A DNA stretch of 64,000 nucleotides from Stercorarius parasiticus. Lineage: Eukaryota > Chordata > Aves > Charadriiformes > Stercorariidae. The position numbers and the translations under genes are program-made. Where the stretch lies: positions 62,001 through 126,000 of the forward strand of contig VWZL01005057.1 of the NCBI GenBank assembly GCA_013396915.1, given 5' to 3'. This document shows, in pieces, positions 1 through 12,100 of the stretch. Below the pieces are notes generated by a model that saw nothing but the letters and a program-made list of their open reading frames with translations, searched no databases and was not told the DNA's origin. Each line of letters begins with the position of its first letter. Positions within the stretch are counted from its first letter, which is position 1.

Positions 1-131
1 AAAAACAACCAATTTTTGCCTGAAAACCTCCCCTTGTCTCCCAGTTTTCAAGTCACAAACAGTGCCAGATAAGATTTTTTAAAACTACATTTATTTTTCA
101 CTGACATGGAGCTATTCCCCAAAGTTGCTTT
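1..131. other. Unique AT-rich flank, nothing recognised
   Basis: AT-rich sequence with short A and T runs and no repeat or coding signal that I recognise. It ends where the CR1 tail begins. Confidence 0.5.
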
Positions 132-295
132 TCATAGAATCATAGAATGGTTTGGGTTGGAAGGGACCTTAAAGATCATCTAGTTCCAACCCCCTGCCAT
201 GGGCTGGGACACCTCCCACTAGACCAGGCTGCTCCAAGCCCCATCCAGCCTGGCCTTGAACACTTCCAGGGATGGGGCATCCACAGCTTCTCTGG
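132..295 (-). mobile_element. CR1 LINE, 3' end, 5'-truncated
   Basis: This is the 3' untranslated end of a CR1 non-LTR retrotransposon lying on the minus strand. Seen: on the plus strand it opens with two copies of the tail unit (CATAGAAT), which is the reverse complement of the ATTCTATG tail of avian CR1. The conserved block that pairs with 'GATCTTTAAGGTCCC' follows, then the stretch corresponding to the end of ORF2 and the start of the 3' UTR (the 'GGATGGGGCATCCACAGC' segment). The match stops near 295, where consensus CR1 would continue toward the reverse transcriptase. Severe 5' truncation is normal for CR1. Preservation is good, so this is one of the younger copies in the window. The open frame across 147-329 is just this repeat read antisense and does not encode a protein. 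Confidence 0.97.
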
Positions 296-3200
296 TTCAT
301 CTGATTCTCAACCCTCTACATTTTTTTAGGTCTTTTCCTCTCAGCTTTTAGAGGTCTGGGTGCTTTTTCATAATCTCATCATTATTACCTAAATTTCTCA
401 GACACATTCTGTGATTCCTCCTCCAGCAAGTGCTGAAAGTGGGAAGAGAGAAAAAGAAAAGGCCAATGCAGCTGTTCCAGTCTCCTCCCGCCCCCTTCCC
501 CTGGATATATTCACACCTCCCTCTCTTCAGAGAGGAGACTTTCAAGTCTGTTTTTTTCCGAAAATATCATCACATCGTTGCTTATCTCCAGAAACGCTCT
601 GTGGAGAATCCTATGGGATACACTGCAATAGCAAATTTATCTATTCTGGCATCTAGAAAGTTTTCCCTTCTTTTAAATACCATTGAAGCCACACAGTGTT
701 TTGGGGTCCATTACAAATAAATCTATGACAGGTATGTGTAAACAGCAGTGACTGAACCTTCTAGAGGTCTGGCAGAATTGTCTCCTGATTTTCAGATAGC
801 AGGAATCAAGATCAGGACAAATTTTCGCACCACCACCTTTCAGGATGTTTGGTTTCAATCCGTGTCTAAATCCAAACTTGGACTTGTTGAATTTCTATTT
901 TCAAACAATAAATCCTCATGCCCCACTTCACCATTCTTTCAACTTGCATAGCCAATCATCAGGGCAAAATAATAATAATTAAAAAAAAAAGTGAAAAATA
1001 TTACCTTTCAAAACTTTCAGATATTAAGATTCCTACCACTTAAGCTGATGCCCAGTTACATCATTTTTAATGCTACAGTGCTACATTTATCTACATGCAC
1101 ATGTATCTACACATACATCTACACATATATATTTGTATAAATACAACAATACATGCAGATACACTATATAGCAATACATGCAGATACACTATATAGATAC
1201 AATTAAGAGCAGACAGAATTACTGTTCTTTCCCCAGCAATACCTGGTTGAAGTAGAATATTAAGGTGTGCTAGAGTCAACAGAGAGACAGCAGGGGAAGC
1301 TGTATTTTATGTTGAGAAAAGATTTGTTCCTCTTCTGTTCCTGTTTATTTGGTTTCTCATGTGAGCTGTTATTATTTGGCAGCTTATCTTGATCCTGCCC
1401 AAAAACAAGCGAAACTTGTGAAAATGAAAACAAACAAAAAATTCTCCACAAGTTTAAACACATTTGGTTATTTGTGCTGTGTTGGTTGAGCCAAGTAATT
1501 TTTAATTTTGCCAGTGTTTGCAGGCCTATTTCTATATTCATGTTTTGAAAATAATACTAAGAAAAACAATTCACTGGCTGTGAATATTTCATCAAAATCT
1601 TGGTTTTCAGAAGCAGTTAGTGCATGCCCAGAACTTTATTCATTCCAGCAGGAGCTGGTAAAGGATCAGATTCCAAATTACCAGCTGAAAAACTAAAATA
1701 CGAACTAGGTACCCATACCACATTGTTAAAGCAATGTCAGTGTTTAATTCTTCATATCTTCCATTTTAACTGACTTTATTTTGATAATATCATAGATGAA
1801 TAAAAGCAGTTAATACTGTGTTTTGTACAAAGGTCCCTGTCCATTGGACATACACATGGGGAAAGTGCAAAGGCTGGGGTGATATTTCTGACATTCGTTT
1901 TGGAACTGCTGTGAATAGTGGCAGGAAGGAAGTGTTCTCACTGTACATACAGTTTAGGAAAAACAGGGAGGTCACTTTTTGTAGGAAAACTCTCAGAGAA
2001 CAGACAGTATGCCCTTCTGTAGCTCCTCTGCTTTAGATATAATGCAGTTTGTTGCCATGTGAAGTGTCCCACTGCCAAGGAAGGCAAAACAGAGGGACTC
2101 CTTCCACTAACTTTTCTGGTTAACCAGTAGTACCATTGTACTGAAAAACTATGTACCCAGAGCCAGAGAGTCCTCGGCTTCAGAATATAGCTTTGGACTG
2201 AGTATATGTTATGGTATGAATATATTATCCTGCCCTTTAGGATACAGAAAAACTTGACTGCTTGTGAGTAGCAATCACTGTTGCTATTTTCGCCATTGCT
2301 TTATATGATTTAATGACCTGGAATTAGCCCTTGCAAATTGCTGCAAGGCAGGCAGGAAACCTCCTTGGTTTCTGCAGAGCAGTTAGTAGCTGACAGAGTT
2401 GTACCTCTTCAGCTGTGTGCAGCATAACCAAATCCTCTCTAAACAGCAGTTATTACTTTTTTTTACAAAGAGGCATGAAATACAGGCTGGCTTCAGCTTG
2501 AGAGAGCCAGCTTCTATGCCTGCTCGCAGGCCACTCCTCTTCCCAGATCACCAATTATGGTCACTCGTAACAGTATAGTGCTGCAACTAAAACAATAAAC
2601 CTTGACAGTCGATCTTTGTAGTGGATATTAGTCTCAATCTGTCTCTGAAACGCAGCTAATATCCAGATACCTGCCAGGACTCTGGTGAAGCACAAACAGT
2701 ATAACCACTGTGTTTGTTTTTACAGAACTGCACTTAAGAGTATTGCCAATATAAACAAACTAAGAGGAGCCCCAAAAAAACCTTTTGGGATGCTCCTCAT
2801 CTTTGTGAACCGATTTTACAGAGATACACAGGCAGCATGGTGCTGGGACAGCCACTTCAGGTTTAGGAAACACACAAATGAAAAGTTTAAGAAAGAGGAG
2901 CCCAACATCACCTTGCATTTAACTAACTATGAAGCATTTGCTAAAAGGTTACCAGGAGGTAAGGCTCCATAAAAGAACATAGTTCTGCATCTACTCTCCT
3001 ACGTCCCACAGAAATCCGTGAAAGATATGTTATCACGTAAGGAAACAAAAGGACTTCTTAATTTCCCTGTCTCCCTGACACCAACTAAAGTAAAAATCCC
3101 TTGCTACTGCTATCACTGAAATCTGCCCCCTTGCTGCTAAGTGAAGATCGAATATTGCCTATTTCCTGAAATCAGAGTCCACTGTAGGCTAGCATCCCTA

Positions 3201-4679
3201 CACTGTCTACTTCAAAACCTAGAAGTAAAATCAGCAGCCATATTCATTTGCCTGCATCTCCCCCTTCCCACCAAACCCTCTCAAATGGGAGAAATTGAAG
3301 AACATGGCACACCCTCATTAAATAAAGTTGCAAAGATCAGGGATTGACTCGAATCTTCCTTCTCCTCCTTGTGTTGCATCTACCACAGCAGCTTTCTTTG
3401 AAGTAAAACGGCAAGCAAACAAGCCCAGCTGTTGTCTGTGCTCTTTATGAGTCACTGAGCAACAGATGCTGAAAGAGCTGTGTTTCTAAATGCAACACCT
3501 GCTGCTGAACCTGAATTTCCAAGCTGTAGCATTACACACATACAGAAGGATCAACTGAGTAGGAATGTACCACTAATAGCCACTCTTAGAGCAAAATCAA
3601 AGACAGACTGTCAACAGGTAATTGTAACTGAAAGCTCCAGAGCCACCACAAAATTTGCAGTAGTCCAATGCCACAGGATTTCTTCAAAAAGCATAAGAAT
3701 TGCAATTATTTCACTTTATTTCTTTTATATATTGTTAGATGAACACTTTGAAAACTACCCTAGCTTTTTCAGTGTGTCCCTGCATCTGGATACTGCCACA
3801 ACAGACTCCAAATCCAGTGCTGTCTTAGGCAGACATTTCACAAAATGTTTTTTTAGCTTGCGAAAGCAGCATATAAAAGAATTCATTCCCTTCTTTACGC
3901 ACACAGTTGTTTACATGGCCATCGTGTAGAAGTGCTCACTGAGCAGATTCAGGTTAAAATCGTGTATTTCTGTACCTTTCTTTTTGGAAGAAAAGGAAGA
4001 AAGGAAAGATTATTTCTGAACTGTAATCAATTTATTTGTCCAGCTTACAGTGCAATATCCCAAATTATTGTATTAAACAATGTAGAAGTTAATAAATTTC
4101 AGACCCTGGCAGAAGAAGGAAATAGCCAGCATAGGCACTGCTTATAGGCACCCAACATCCCTGCGTGCATGGTGACCAAGTGCACTGGCACACAGCCTGG
4201 GCAGACTTTTCAGGGTGGCTTCTTATTTCTCATTTTCTACATCTTTGTTGTGTTTTTGTTACAAACCACTGCTGGTACCTAATCCTGGCAGCTGTACACA
4301 TCCAGTGACTGCCGAACAGAAAGTATTACCCAGTAGCCAACACAATGTGTCACTGCAGCTCAGGAAACAAGGTTGGCTCAAACAAAATACTCTTGATCCT
4401 TGGAAAGGTGGTCCGTTGTGATCAAAGTAGCAGACAGTGCAGTGACACAACTAAATCTGCTCACCAAGTTTCAATACCATGCTTAGCCTGCATCTCCTTT
4501 TTTCGCAAAGTATTTTCTTCCCAAAACTTATTCCTACCTTTCATTTCTGTCTAAGTTTACAAAACCAAGCAGTTCCCAGTCTCCACTTTGATCTGAATTT
4601 CTGTGAGAATGATCATTGATTTTCATTTATGCTCACAGCTTCTCAGAGGAGCATGGTCTCCCACTTGAATAGCTGCAGT
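296..4679. other. Unique AT-rich DNA, no gene recognised
   Basis: About 4.4 kb with no repeat family that I recognise apart from the 25-bp tandem duplication listed separately. The longest open frame is 149 codons at 3480-3929 on the plus strand. It has no recognisable domain, and several frames of that length are expected by chance in a window this size. Confidence 0.5.
1147..1196. repeat. Perfect tandem duplication, 2 x 25 bp
   Basis: Seen directly: a 25-bp unit beginning CAATACATGCAG and ending CACTATATAG occurs twice head to tail with no mismatch (1147-1171 and 1172-1196). It lies in a TA- and CA-rich stretch (about 1085-1200) that resembles a decaying microsatellite. Identity of the copies suggests a recent slippage or duplication event. 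Confidence 0.95.
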
Positions 4680-5125
4680 CAGTGGATAACCTGCTCCGTA
4701 AGAGCCGTGGCATGCTCCCGGCAAGGCTTGTCGGCACGCTGCGATCTTACAGATGGCCTATGCTGGATTTATTTGTGGTGATCTAAGGACCCCTCTGCAT
4801 CCCTCTGCCTTCTGCCAAAGGTTAGCTTAAGCTACCGGTGAGCAGGATATGCCTTGTGATGGCTGAAGGCCCAGCTGTAGCACTTGCTCCTGCACACCTC
4901 TGCAAGGAGGTTTCTAGCAGGTGTGTGTGGAGATGCCTTCAAGAGCTCCAGGTGAACAGATTGGACCCCCCCAGCCCTCAGCACAGTGCTGAGAGGAAGC
5001 GGCGCTGCCGCATGTTCCCAGGCGCTGCCATCCCACAAGTACAGATAGGCAACTGTGAGTCTGCTCCTGAGAGCGACATCAGGGCAGCCTTCGAGAAGCA
5101 GCATAAGCACAGGCAAAGCACTTAA
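4680..5125. other. GC-richer block, origin unknown
   Basis: This block is visibly richer in G and C than its surroundings and contains several CpG sites (for example around 4703-4745 and 4998-5030). A 112-codon minus-strand frame (4832-5170) opens with a hydrophobic run of Val, Ile and Leu, and a 95-codon plus-strand frame overlaps it. Neither matches a protein family that I recognise. It could be a decayed repeat, a piece of an unrecognised endogenous element, or a conserved non-coding element. Sequence alone does not decide. Confidence 0.35.
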
Positions 5126-7394
5126 AACTACTCCTATGATTACGTTTTTGATGGTCTGGGGCCAAACCACTAGTTGGTAATAGTCCTTGGAAACCTGATG
5201 GAAACATAATTATTTACCAGAATATTCAATTTTGCTATTCGAATCATCTCATTTGCTATCTAAATCATATATGTGACAAACTGAAATGCTGCATGCCAAT
5301 CCCTGACCAGAGTAGTGTGGAGTACACTTAGTTGAGATTTTGGTAGAAAATGAGTGGAAAACAGTGACCAATCCCTTGTCTGTATTGTTCCAGTGTATTT
5401 TGTAGCTGTCTGTTAACAGGGGGGTGATTGGGTGTTACAGGCGTAAGGGGAACACACATATTCTTGTATGCATGCATACATGCATCTGCAAGAAAAGGAA
5501 TAGACAAAAAACTAAGATAAACATTTTTATTGTGTCTGAATAGACTCCATGAATTATCCAAGCTCAGAATCCAAGTCAGTGTAAGGTGGCATCGTAAAAC
5601 TGAAATCAAGCAGAATGTGCAGAATTTGGCAAAACTTGACTATTTTCCCAGTTCTGTACACTGGGGGGACCGTAACATTTACCACGTTTGTCTCCTGAGT
5701 GAGTGATGCATTTCACCTTTTGGTGTCACACAATGTGGAAACACACCAATAACTGCAGTGCATCTGCACTTACTCTTACGCTGTCTGAAATCTTTCATGT
5801 GTCCTGAATTAATAACTGCACCAGTTGCTCACACCTGTGGTCTCAAAGAAGACCACAGATCTTTTGGGTTTGGTTGGGGTTTTTTTTTGGGGGGAGGACC
5901 TACAAGCTAAATTGTAAGATTATTTCTCCTTTTCATAAAAATTATCATTATAAGTGCATGTGGGTTTTAACCAGATTCTTTTCATGCTGCAGATCAGTTG
6001 CATGTTCCTAAAACCTGTAACTGTGGTTTCACTCCATACACAACATTAAGTGCAACCAAGAAGTTACAGTGTGAGTTTACAGATCAAAGCTGTATCTCGT
6101 AAGACCAATGTAATGAATCTGACTCAAATATTTTTGTGGGAAAATGTCCTTAGTTATGAGTGCATTGCTTATAGTGATTTCCTTCCGATTGATTTACTAA
6201 TTCCATTTTAGCAGCCTATATTGTTATTCCATAAATTCATTTTACTAGTTTCTTTTAGCAGGTTTTTATTGTGTTGCCTACTTACCTTGCAGTAACAAAA
6301 CCCAGTACTAAGATCACCTGAGGTACCAATTAAAGCTTTATGAAAGGCTAAAGTATGACAGTGCTCGTGGGGAAGCATTACTGAATGGAAGGCTGGTAAT
6401 TAATATGCTAACTTGATATAACCGTTCAGCTCTCCTGTGAACCTTGAACTTTGACAGTCTACTGGTTCATCATTCTAAGAAATTATAATACAGGTTAGGA
6501 AGCATACCAGGACTAGTCTTAATTTAATACAATCTGTGATGCGCTCTCGTCTTAAGGAATTTTAATGCACTAGATCAAACTGGTCTCTAGGGTAACCAAA
6601 CCCACAAGGCTTATCCACCAGTAACTGTGGTCCATTACAGTCAGTGTCTGTAGACACCTACACCTACAAATTGAAGGAAGTTGTTTCTATGTGAAAACAG
6701 CAGCAGCAGCAACAAACGCCCCTGTCTCATTGCTGTGCAGCTGTGTTCTTCAATTCTCTTTAAAAATCATGTTCCCTCTACATTTGATAAATTATTCCTT
6801 CCTTGCTTGAGTCAACCTTTAAAAAAAACATGGAACAATTAATTTGCTAAAAACAAACATAAGTTATCTTTTCTGCTTCTGTAAGCAGAGAAAAATCAGA
6901 TGTCATGGATCTGATCTGGAGGCAGCTGGGGAGACAGCAGTTTTAAGCACTTTCTCCGACTCTGGCCTCTAAAAAGACATTTTTGAAAGCTAGGCAGAAT
7001 GTTTATGGCATGTTCACAGGCACAGATGTCTATTCAAGTCTGAAGTCTTGCAGAATTGTTAAAATAGATCAAATTTTGCCTTTTTCATTTATACATTGTA
7101 GAGGGGAAAGGTGGGAATTTTAGGTGAAGAGATTGGTTTCCACAAAAGGTTTAATAACTGCACTGACCCTCTTGTTCAGTTTTTGCTCAGAGGATCTCGA
7201 GTTACATGAAAGCTCGGGTGACCCAAGATGACTTCTAAGCTCTCAAGTTCAGGCGCATTTCTCCCCATACTCCTTCATATATCAGCTCCCATCCCCTGTG
7301 CCCTGATTTCCACACTGAAGACTCTTGAACCCAACGGCTGAGGAGAAATTCACTAAAATTGCAGGAAACTTGGTATTTCCTCCCTGACTCTGAG
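5126..7394. other. Unique DNA, no gene recognised
   Basis: Nothing coding is recognised. Small items: a 9-bp perfect inverted repeat with a 6-nt spacer (arms 5835-5843 and 5850-5858, CTGTGGTCT / AGACCACAG), a T10-G run near 5880-5895, and a short CAG run near 6699-6710. Confidence 0.45.
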
Positions 7395-8351
7395 GTGGCA
7401 TTTCTGCTACCAGAAGAGAACTTTGTGAGCTAAACTTGGGTGTACGGTCTCTTATAGCCCTCTCTCCTGGGTGTCTCTGTGTGACTTCTACTGCTGCTGG
7501 AAAAGATTTTTTTAGCATAAAGTGTTCTGATACTTCCATGAAATCAGTGGCAAATTCGACAGCAGCAGATGAATGCGTGCATGTTCTCCATGCATCAGTA
7601 AGCCCCACACATTCACAGCTGGAAGTCGGGACACATGAAGCTGCAGTGCATTGCGTTTCAGAGTTTGATGGTCATTATGGCTGTGACTATTCAAATTCTT
7701 CCCATGTTTGTTCAAAACAAATTGCACATTCTTCAATAATTGACTTTTTTCTCAAACCTGGCCCGTGCAACTCTCTAAATGATAACGCAGTAAGAGGACA
7801 CTTTTTAAGAGAAATTCATTGGCTATCCTGAGCAAGCTCATTACTTTTGTGCTTTTTTGTTTTAAGAGCACTTTGGGGTTTCTAAACACAACTAAGACCT
7901 TAAAATCTTTGGCAAATGCAATGATCCAAAGCAGTAATTCAGACAGACGTTTCATGAACTCTCAGTTTTCTAACATGTCGGAGCTTATGGAGACATTGCA
8001 CATTGTTACAAAGGTGACAGTGCCAATGTGGCTTTTTCCAAAGCATCCTGTCACCCTTTTTGTCAGTTTTAAGGACATATGGGCCTCGGAGCGGCTGCAT
8101 ATGTCTGAATGGGAATGTGCATCTCCACTGTGGCAGCTATAAAGATATCCGATAGATTTTGTTCTCAGTTGCTTAAAAATATGTGTACACAAACAGAAGC
8201 TGATTGTGGTGAGCTAATTTCAACTTCTGTTATGATGCTGCTAGCAATTTCTCGATTTCCAAAATCATGGATTGTGATATACTGGGTCCCTGCTGATGTT
8301 TACACAAAACAACATGGTCCCGTGACTGCACTAGGAACACCTGAATCTTGA
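7395..8351. other. Stop-poor stretch in several frames, unidentified
   Basis: Three overlapping plus-strand frames in three different phases cover this region (7436-7831, 131 codons; 7819-8142, 107 codons; 8109-8351, 80 codons). On the minus strand a single phase from 8192 down to 7512 is interrupted by only two stops. This pattern can arise from a decayed coding insert with frameshifts, such as a processed pseudogene or the interior of an old element, or by chance in a region of locally higher GC. I recognise no domain in any of the frames. It ends just upstream of the LTR insertion at 8452, but nothing ties the two together. Confidence 0.25.
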
Positions 8352-8446
8352 CAGCTGCTGACTTCCCATGGCCCTGATGTGTGTCCCATGGTGGCATCTG
8401 AAAACAAAAGCCACCAATCTGTCATATAAACTCCTCCCCTGGGTCA

Positions 8447-8451
8447 GCCAT
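8447..8451. repeat. Target site duplication, left copy (GCCAT)
   Basis: The five bases just left of the LTR read GCCAT and are repeated exactly just right of it (9153-9157). A 5-bp duplication is the length usually left by ERVL-class integrases. Confidence 0.92.
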
Positions 8452-8723
8452 TGTCCTGGTTTGAGTGACATTGGATTAATTTCTCTTTCAGTAATTCTAC
8501 TTTTCAGTATGGTCTCTTCTAACGCTTGGGAAAACTGCACTTTTAGAAAATTCTAGTGTTTGAATTTGTGAAAATATTTACTTTATAGCCAACTATGGTA
8601 TATGGGTTTCAAGGTCTCAGTATTTTTGAGTTAGCCAGGTGTGGGGATGAGGAGAAGCGAGACCCAGGCACTTGACCCAAGCTGGACAACACGATTATTT
8701 CATACTATGAACGTCACATTCAA

Positions 8724-8729
8724 TATAAA
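8724..8729 (+). promoter_or_regulatory. LTR TATA box (TATAAA)
   Basis: TATAAA within CAATATAAATTAG, about 270 bp into the LTR and downstream of the TGACCCAAGCTGG block, which is the usual U3 position in this LTR type. It fixes the LTR orientation as plus. Present-day activity is unknown. Confidence 0.65.
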
Positions 8730-8980
8730 TTAGAAAGTTTTCTCTCTCCCTTGACAGCTGCCATCCTGAGAACTTCTTGCCCTAGTGCTGGACCCCTGGG
8801 GCCTTCTCTTCCTCCCAAAGTTGTAGCGCTTCCAGTGTCCAACATTTGCTGTACACTGCTGGGAGTGCACAGCTTCCTACTGATAAAATTGGCTGAGTAT
8901 AATGCTTGTGTATTTTATATTGGTATTGGGATCAACATTGGTTCTTTAGTATTATTAATAGTAATTATTTTGTCATATTC

Positions 8981-9006
8981 ATAGAATCATAGAATCATAG
9001 GGTTGG
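8981..9006 (-). mobile_element. Ultra-short CR1 tail nested in the LTR
   Basis: Two and a half copies of the CR1 tail unit are followed by GGGTTGG, the start of the CR1 3' end on the minus strand. The sequence then returns directly to LTR sequence. ATTC occurs on both sides (8977-8980 and 9007-9010), which may be a short target duplication. If so, this is a CR1 insertion truncated to only about 26 bp. The alternative is local expansion of a similar octamer within the LTR. Confidence 0.7.
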
Positions 9007-9011
9007 ATTCT

Positions 9012-9017
9012 ATTAAA
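9012..9017 (+). terminator. LTR polyadenylation signal (ATTAAA)
   Basis: ATTAAA is the commonest variant of AATAAA. It lies about 285 bp downstream of the TATA box and 135 bp before the LTR end, as expected for the R/U5 boundary. This is an LTR signal and not evidence for a host gene end. Confidence 0.55.
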
Positions 9018-9152
9018 TCTGTTTATATTTGAAGTCTTCGTCTTCCTGATTTTTCCTAATTCCCGTTCCCAGGTGGGGAGGGATCACCAGGTGATAGAGC
9101 AGTTGTCTAAACAACAACAAATTGCTGTGGGTTCCTCAACCCCACCATAACA

Positions 9153-9157
9153 GCCAT
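9153..9157. repeat. Target site duplication, right copy (GCCAT)
   Basis: Exact copy of 8447-8451, directly abutting the CA end of the solo LTR. Confidence 0.92.
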
Positions 9158-12100
9158 GCTCTCTGTCCCTCAGGGATCTCCAGTGAAAGTCTCAAGAGGA
9201 CCACTAAAACACTGGCAATGGGATTTGTGGAAAAGGAATTTTCTGACACTGGTACCTGATACCTTACTAATGCTCAGCCTTCTTCTGTACATGAATTTGT
9301 GATCTGAGAACACGATAATGGAAAGCAATGATATAGCTGCTGGATAAGTCTGTTTTCATTTTAAAATGGATGGTAATGTTCTTGAAAGGGTTCCTTGGAC
9401 AGCCACAGAATTGATTGCTCATTAGTGTTTTCCCATGGTGGGCATAGTTGAAAGATCTGTCCAAGAACGGATATTTCCAATCCTTATGTATGAAGTACTT
9501 GACATGCAGAGCAGTCACTCTGAAGTGGCAGTGCCATTTGTTCAGACGTGCTTTCTGTGAATACAGTATGAATATCCTAGACTAACATCCTATCAACCAA
9601 CTCTTTTGTCTTTTGGGAAGACACTCTCAATAGTCAAAGCAAAGAACTTGGTATTTATGCCCTTCCCTATGCTTCACACGTAAACAATTTTGTATGATAC
9701 TGATTCTCTAGAGAGCTTCTGTCATATAGTATTTTTATCATCCTCCAAACCAACCGTCCTACTCTGAGTTGTTTCTGTATTGTATTTCTGACCAGTACAG
9801 CTACAGAGCTTCTTACAAACTTATTCTACGCAGCACTGTTTCCTTAGTAGTGCAAAGAATCTCAACGTGTGCAGAAGGGAAAGCATCTCAGAAGTTACTA
9901 TAATAAACATCAGGAAAAGATTGTTATCATAGAATGTAGCATAAAGCTGATGAAAAGATGAGAGCCAGGGACTCAGTTCTAAAGATGTGTCCACAAACAT
10001 ACGTTCATATTTTTAAATGCTTAACTGTGTGGCTTTATTGAACTTTCTGAGTTTGTTTTATAGAAACTATGGAGAATTCAGGCTTTTCTGGACAGGAAAA
10101 AAATATATTCGTAGGAAACTCTTTGGAGAAAATTAGGACTTCCTTACAGAAGAAAATCTAACAATTATACCTGAATTTGGTCTGAAAACTGTTACAGTGA
10201 AACCCACTCAAAGGTCTGAAGATTTTTATTTAGACTCAGCTCATAAGAGAAATGGAACGAGTTAATCTACTTCTGCAAGAAAACAAGTAGGTTGAGCTGC
10301 TTTAATCACACAAATTCAAGTCACAAATTACTGTACCAAAATATCATTTTGTGTAAGACATTAAGTTTATGTACTTTCCTTTGCAGTTGCACAAGCATTC
10401 AAGAAAAAGGTATATTTTTGAATCTTCACATATACAAAAATCTCATGCTAAGAAGGCTTCCACACACAAGATACGTGGTGTATGATCTGATTTATATATC
10501 AGTTCAGTATTTGCAATTCCAGATCTATCCACAGATGTAAAATTTCCAATAAAGTGTTTATCAGAAATTTTTAGTAATAAACTTATCTGAACAACTACTG
10601 TTAACATTGAACAGAAATGTAAATTAAATCTACAAAATTATTGTTTTTTAATTGTACACATTACTTTTGCGAGTGAATGCATGTTGGCATGTATCTCTGG
10701 ATATATGGTTTTGGATATGGAAAACCTTTGCCAAAGAAAAGAAAAGCTATAGCCAACCTAAATAACTGGAGAGCAGCTGACGTGAATAACTTTTGTCATA
10801 CCTTGGTCCTGGCTAAGGAGCATAATGAAAAACCAGGACAGAGATGCGACAGCTTCTGGACACCCATGAAAAGGAGAGACACAATTGTTAGAAGAGCTCA
10901 TAATCTAAGTATTAGACCTTACAAAGGACTTGAACAAGCTAACTAAAAGTCCAGACATTTGAGGCACAACTATAAATAAAAATATTTGCATGATTTAGTA
11001 GTTATCATGGGCTCACTTGATCTATCATCATTGGTGCTGTGTTTACAGGGACATCTTTCCTAAGAGAAATCAGCATACTCATGGTTTAAACACTGAGGAT
11101 CTACCTCACACCATGTGCAACCTTATAAAATTTACATTTGTTATACCTTTTCTGATTTTCTCTGAATAATTTGGTGTCTTTCTCTATTTCTAGCAATGTT
11201 AGCCAGATTATTTCTTCTCTCCTAGCTAGGAACCGTGAAGTTACAGTGAATTATGCTGTCAGTAAAACCATAAATTGTTGTAGAAAGATACAACCTCTCT
11301 TTTGCTAGTTATCAGCCAAGAGATGGCCTTACAACTATTTGTTTCTTTAATGCTTTTATATACATTATTGTCAGACTGACTGACAGTAACAACGATAAAA
11401 CAACAAAGAAAAGATAAATAACAGGAAACAGAAAATAAGGAAATAGTACAAACACTGCTGGGAGCTCCAATGGACCACAGTCTAACACTGAGGATGATGA
11501 ATATGATAACCTGAATACAAATGAGTTCCAAATAATTCTTCCTTGCTGTTCACACTTGCATTTATCTACTTGATTTGTGTAATTTGCATAACTGGAAGTT
11601 AATTTCCTGTTAAAAAACGTGAGAAAATGCTTTGATTGCGGTGTGTGTATCCCCATGAATGTGCTAGTCTAGAGAAGTAAGAAGTGAAAATGAAGTAACA
11701 TTTTGAAGTCTGTACAGATAACGAATAAATAAAATAAGGGAGAGAAAGCAAGCAAGAGCACCCCTTTTCAGGAGTCATCCATTTTAAGAATTCCTGATGA
11801 ATGTAACTCCAAGACTCCCAATTCATAAAATATTGAAGACACAATGAAGTCACACTTTCTATTTTATATTAATCCATCTTCTGAATAAGTTATACAACCA
11901 AAGCCTTGACCAAGAAGGATTATTAAATATTCCATGACCAATTTGGTAAGTGATTCTTTTTTATTATAAAAGATGGTTGGAGACAGCTTTTGCACAGAGG
12001 GCTCAAAGGCCTTGAAAAAGACACCCCACCCTACCCAGTTTTCTAAAGAAGAAAACACTCAGGTACAGCCTGACATATCGCATGGAGTTTTACAGTGGGT

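Larger units (their letters stand above)
8452..9152 (+). mobile_element. Solo LTR of an avian ERVL-type endogenous retrovirus
   Basis: A complete long terminal repeat of about 700 bp remains, with no internal retroviral region beside it, so it is a solo LTR left by recombination between two LTRs. Seen: it begins TGTCCTGGTTTGAG and ends CACCATAACA, the standard TG...CA ends. It is flanked by a perfect 5-bp duplication, GCCAT. In the plus direction there is a U3 motif TGACCCAAGCTGG near 8675, a TATAAA box at 8724-8729 and an ATTAAA polyadenylation signal at 9012-9017. A short U5 follows to the end. Assignment to ERVL rests on the end sequence, the 5-bp duplication and resemblance to common avian LTRs of that group. 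A short CR1 tail is nested at 8981-9006. No coding capacity. Confidence 0.92.

Noticed and set aside
147..329. 60-codon plus-strand open frame
   Set aside because: It lies in the antisense of the CR1 3' UTR and is non-coding repeat sequence.
3480..3929. 149-codon plus-strand open frame, the longest outside repeats
   Set aside because: No recognised domain, no splice or promoter context. A few frames of this size are expected by chance in 64 kb read in six frames.
4832..5170. 112-codon minus-strand frame with a Val/Ile/Leu-rich start
   Set aside because: No homology recognised, and an overlapping frame on the other strand is equally open because the region is GC-richer. Reported only as a GC-rich block.
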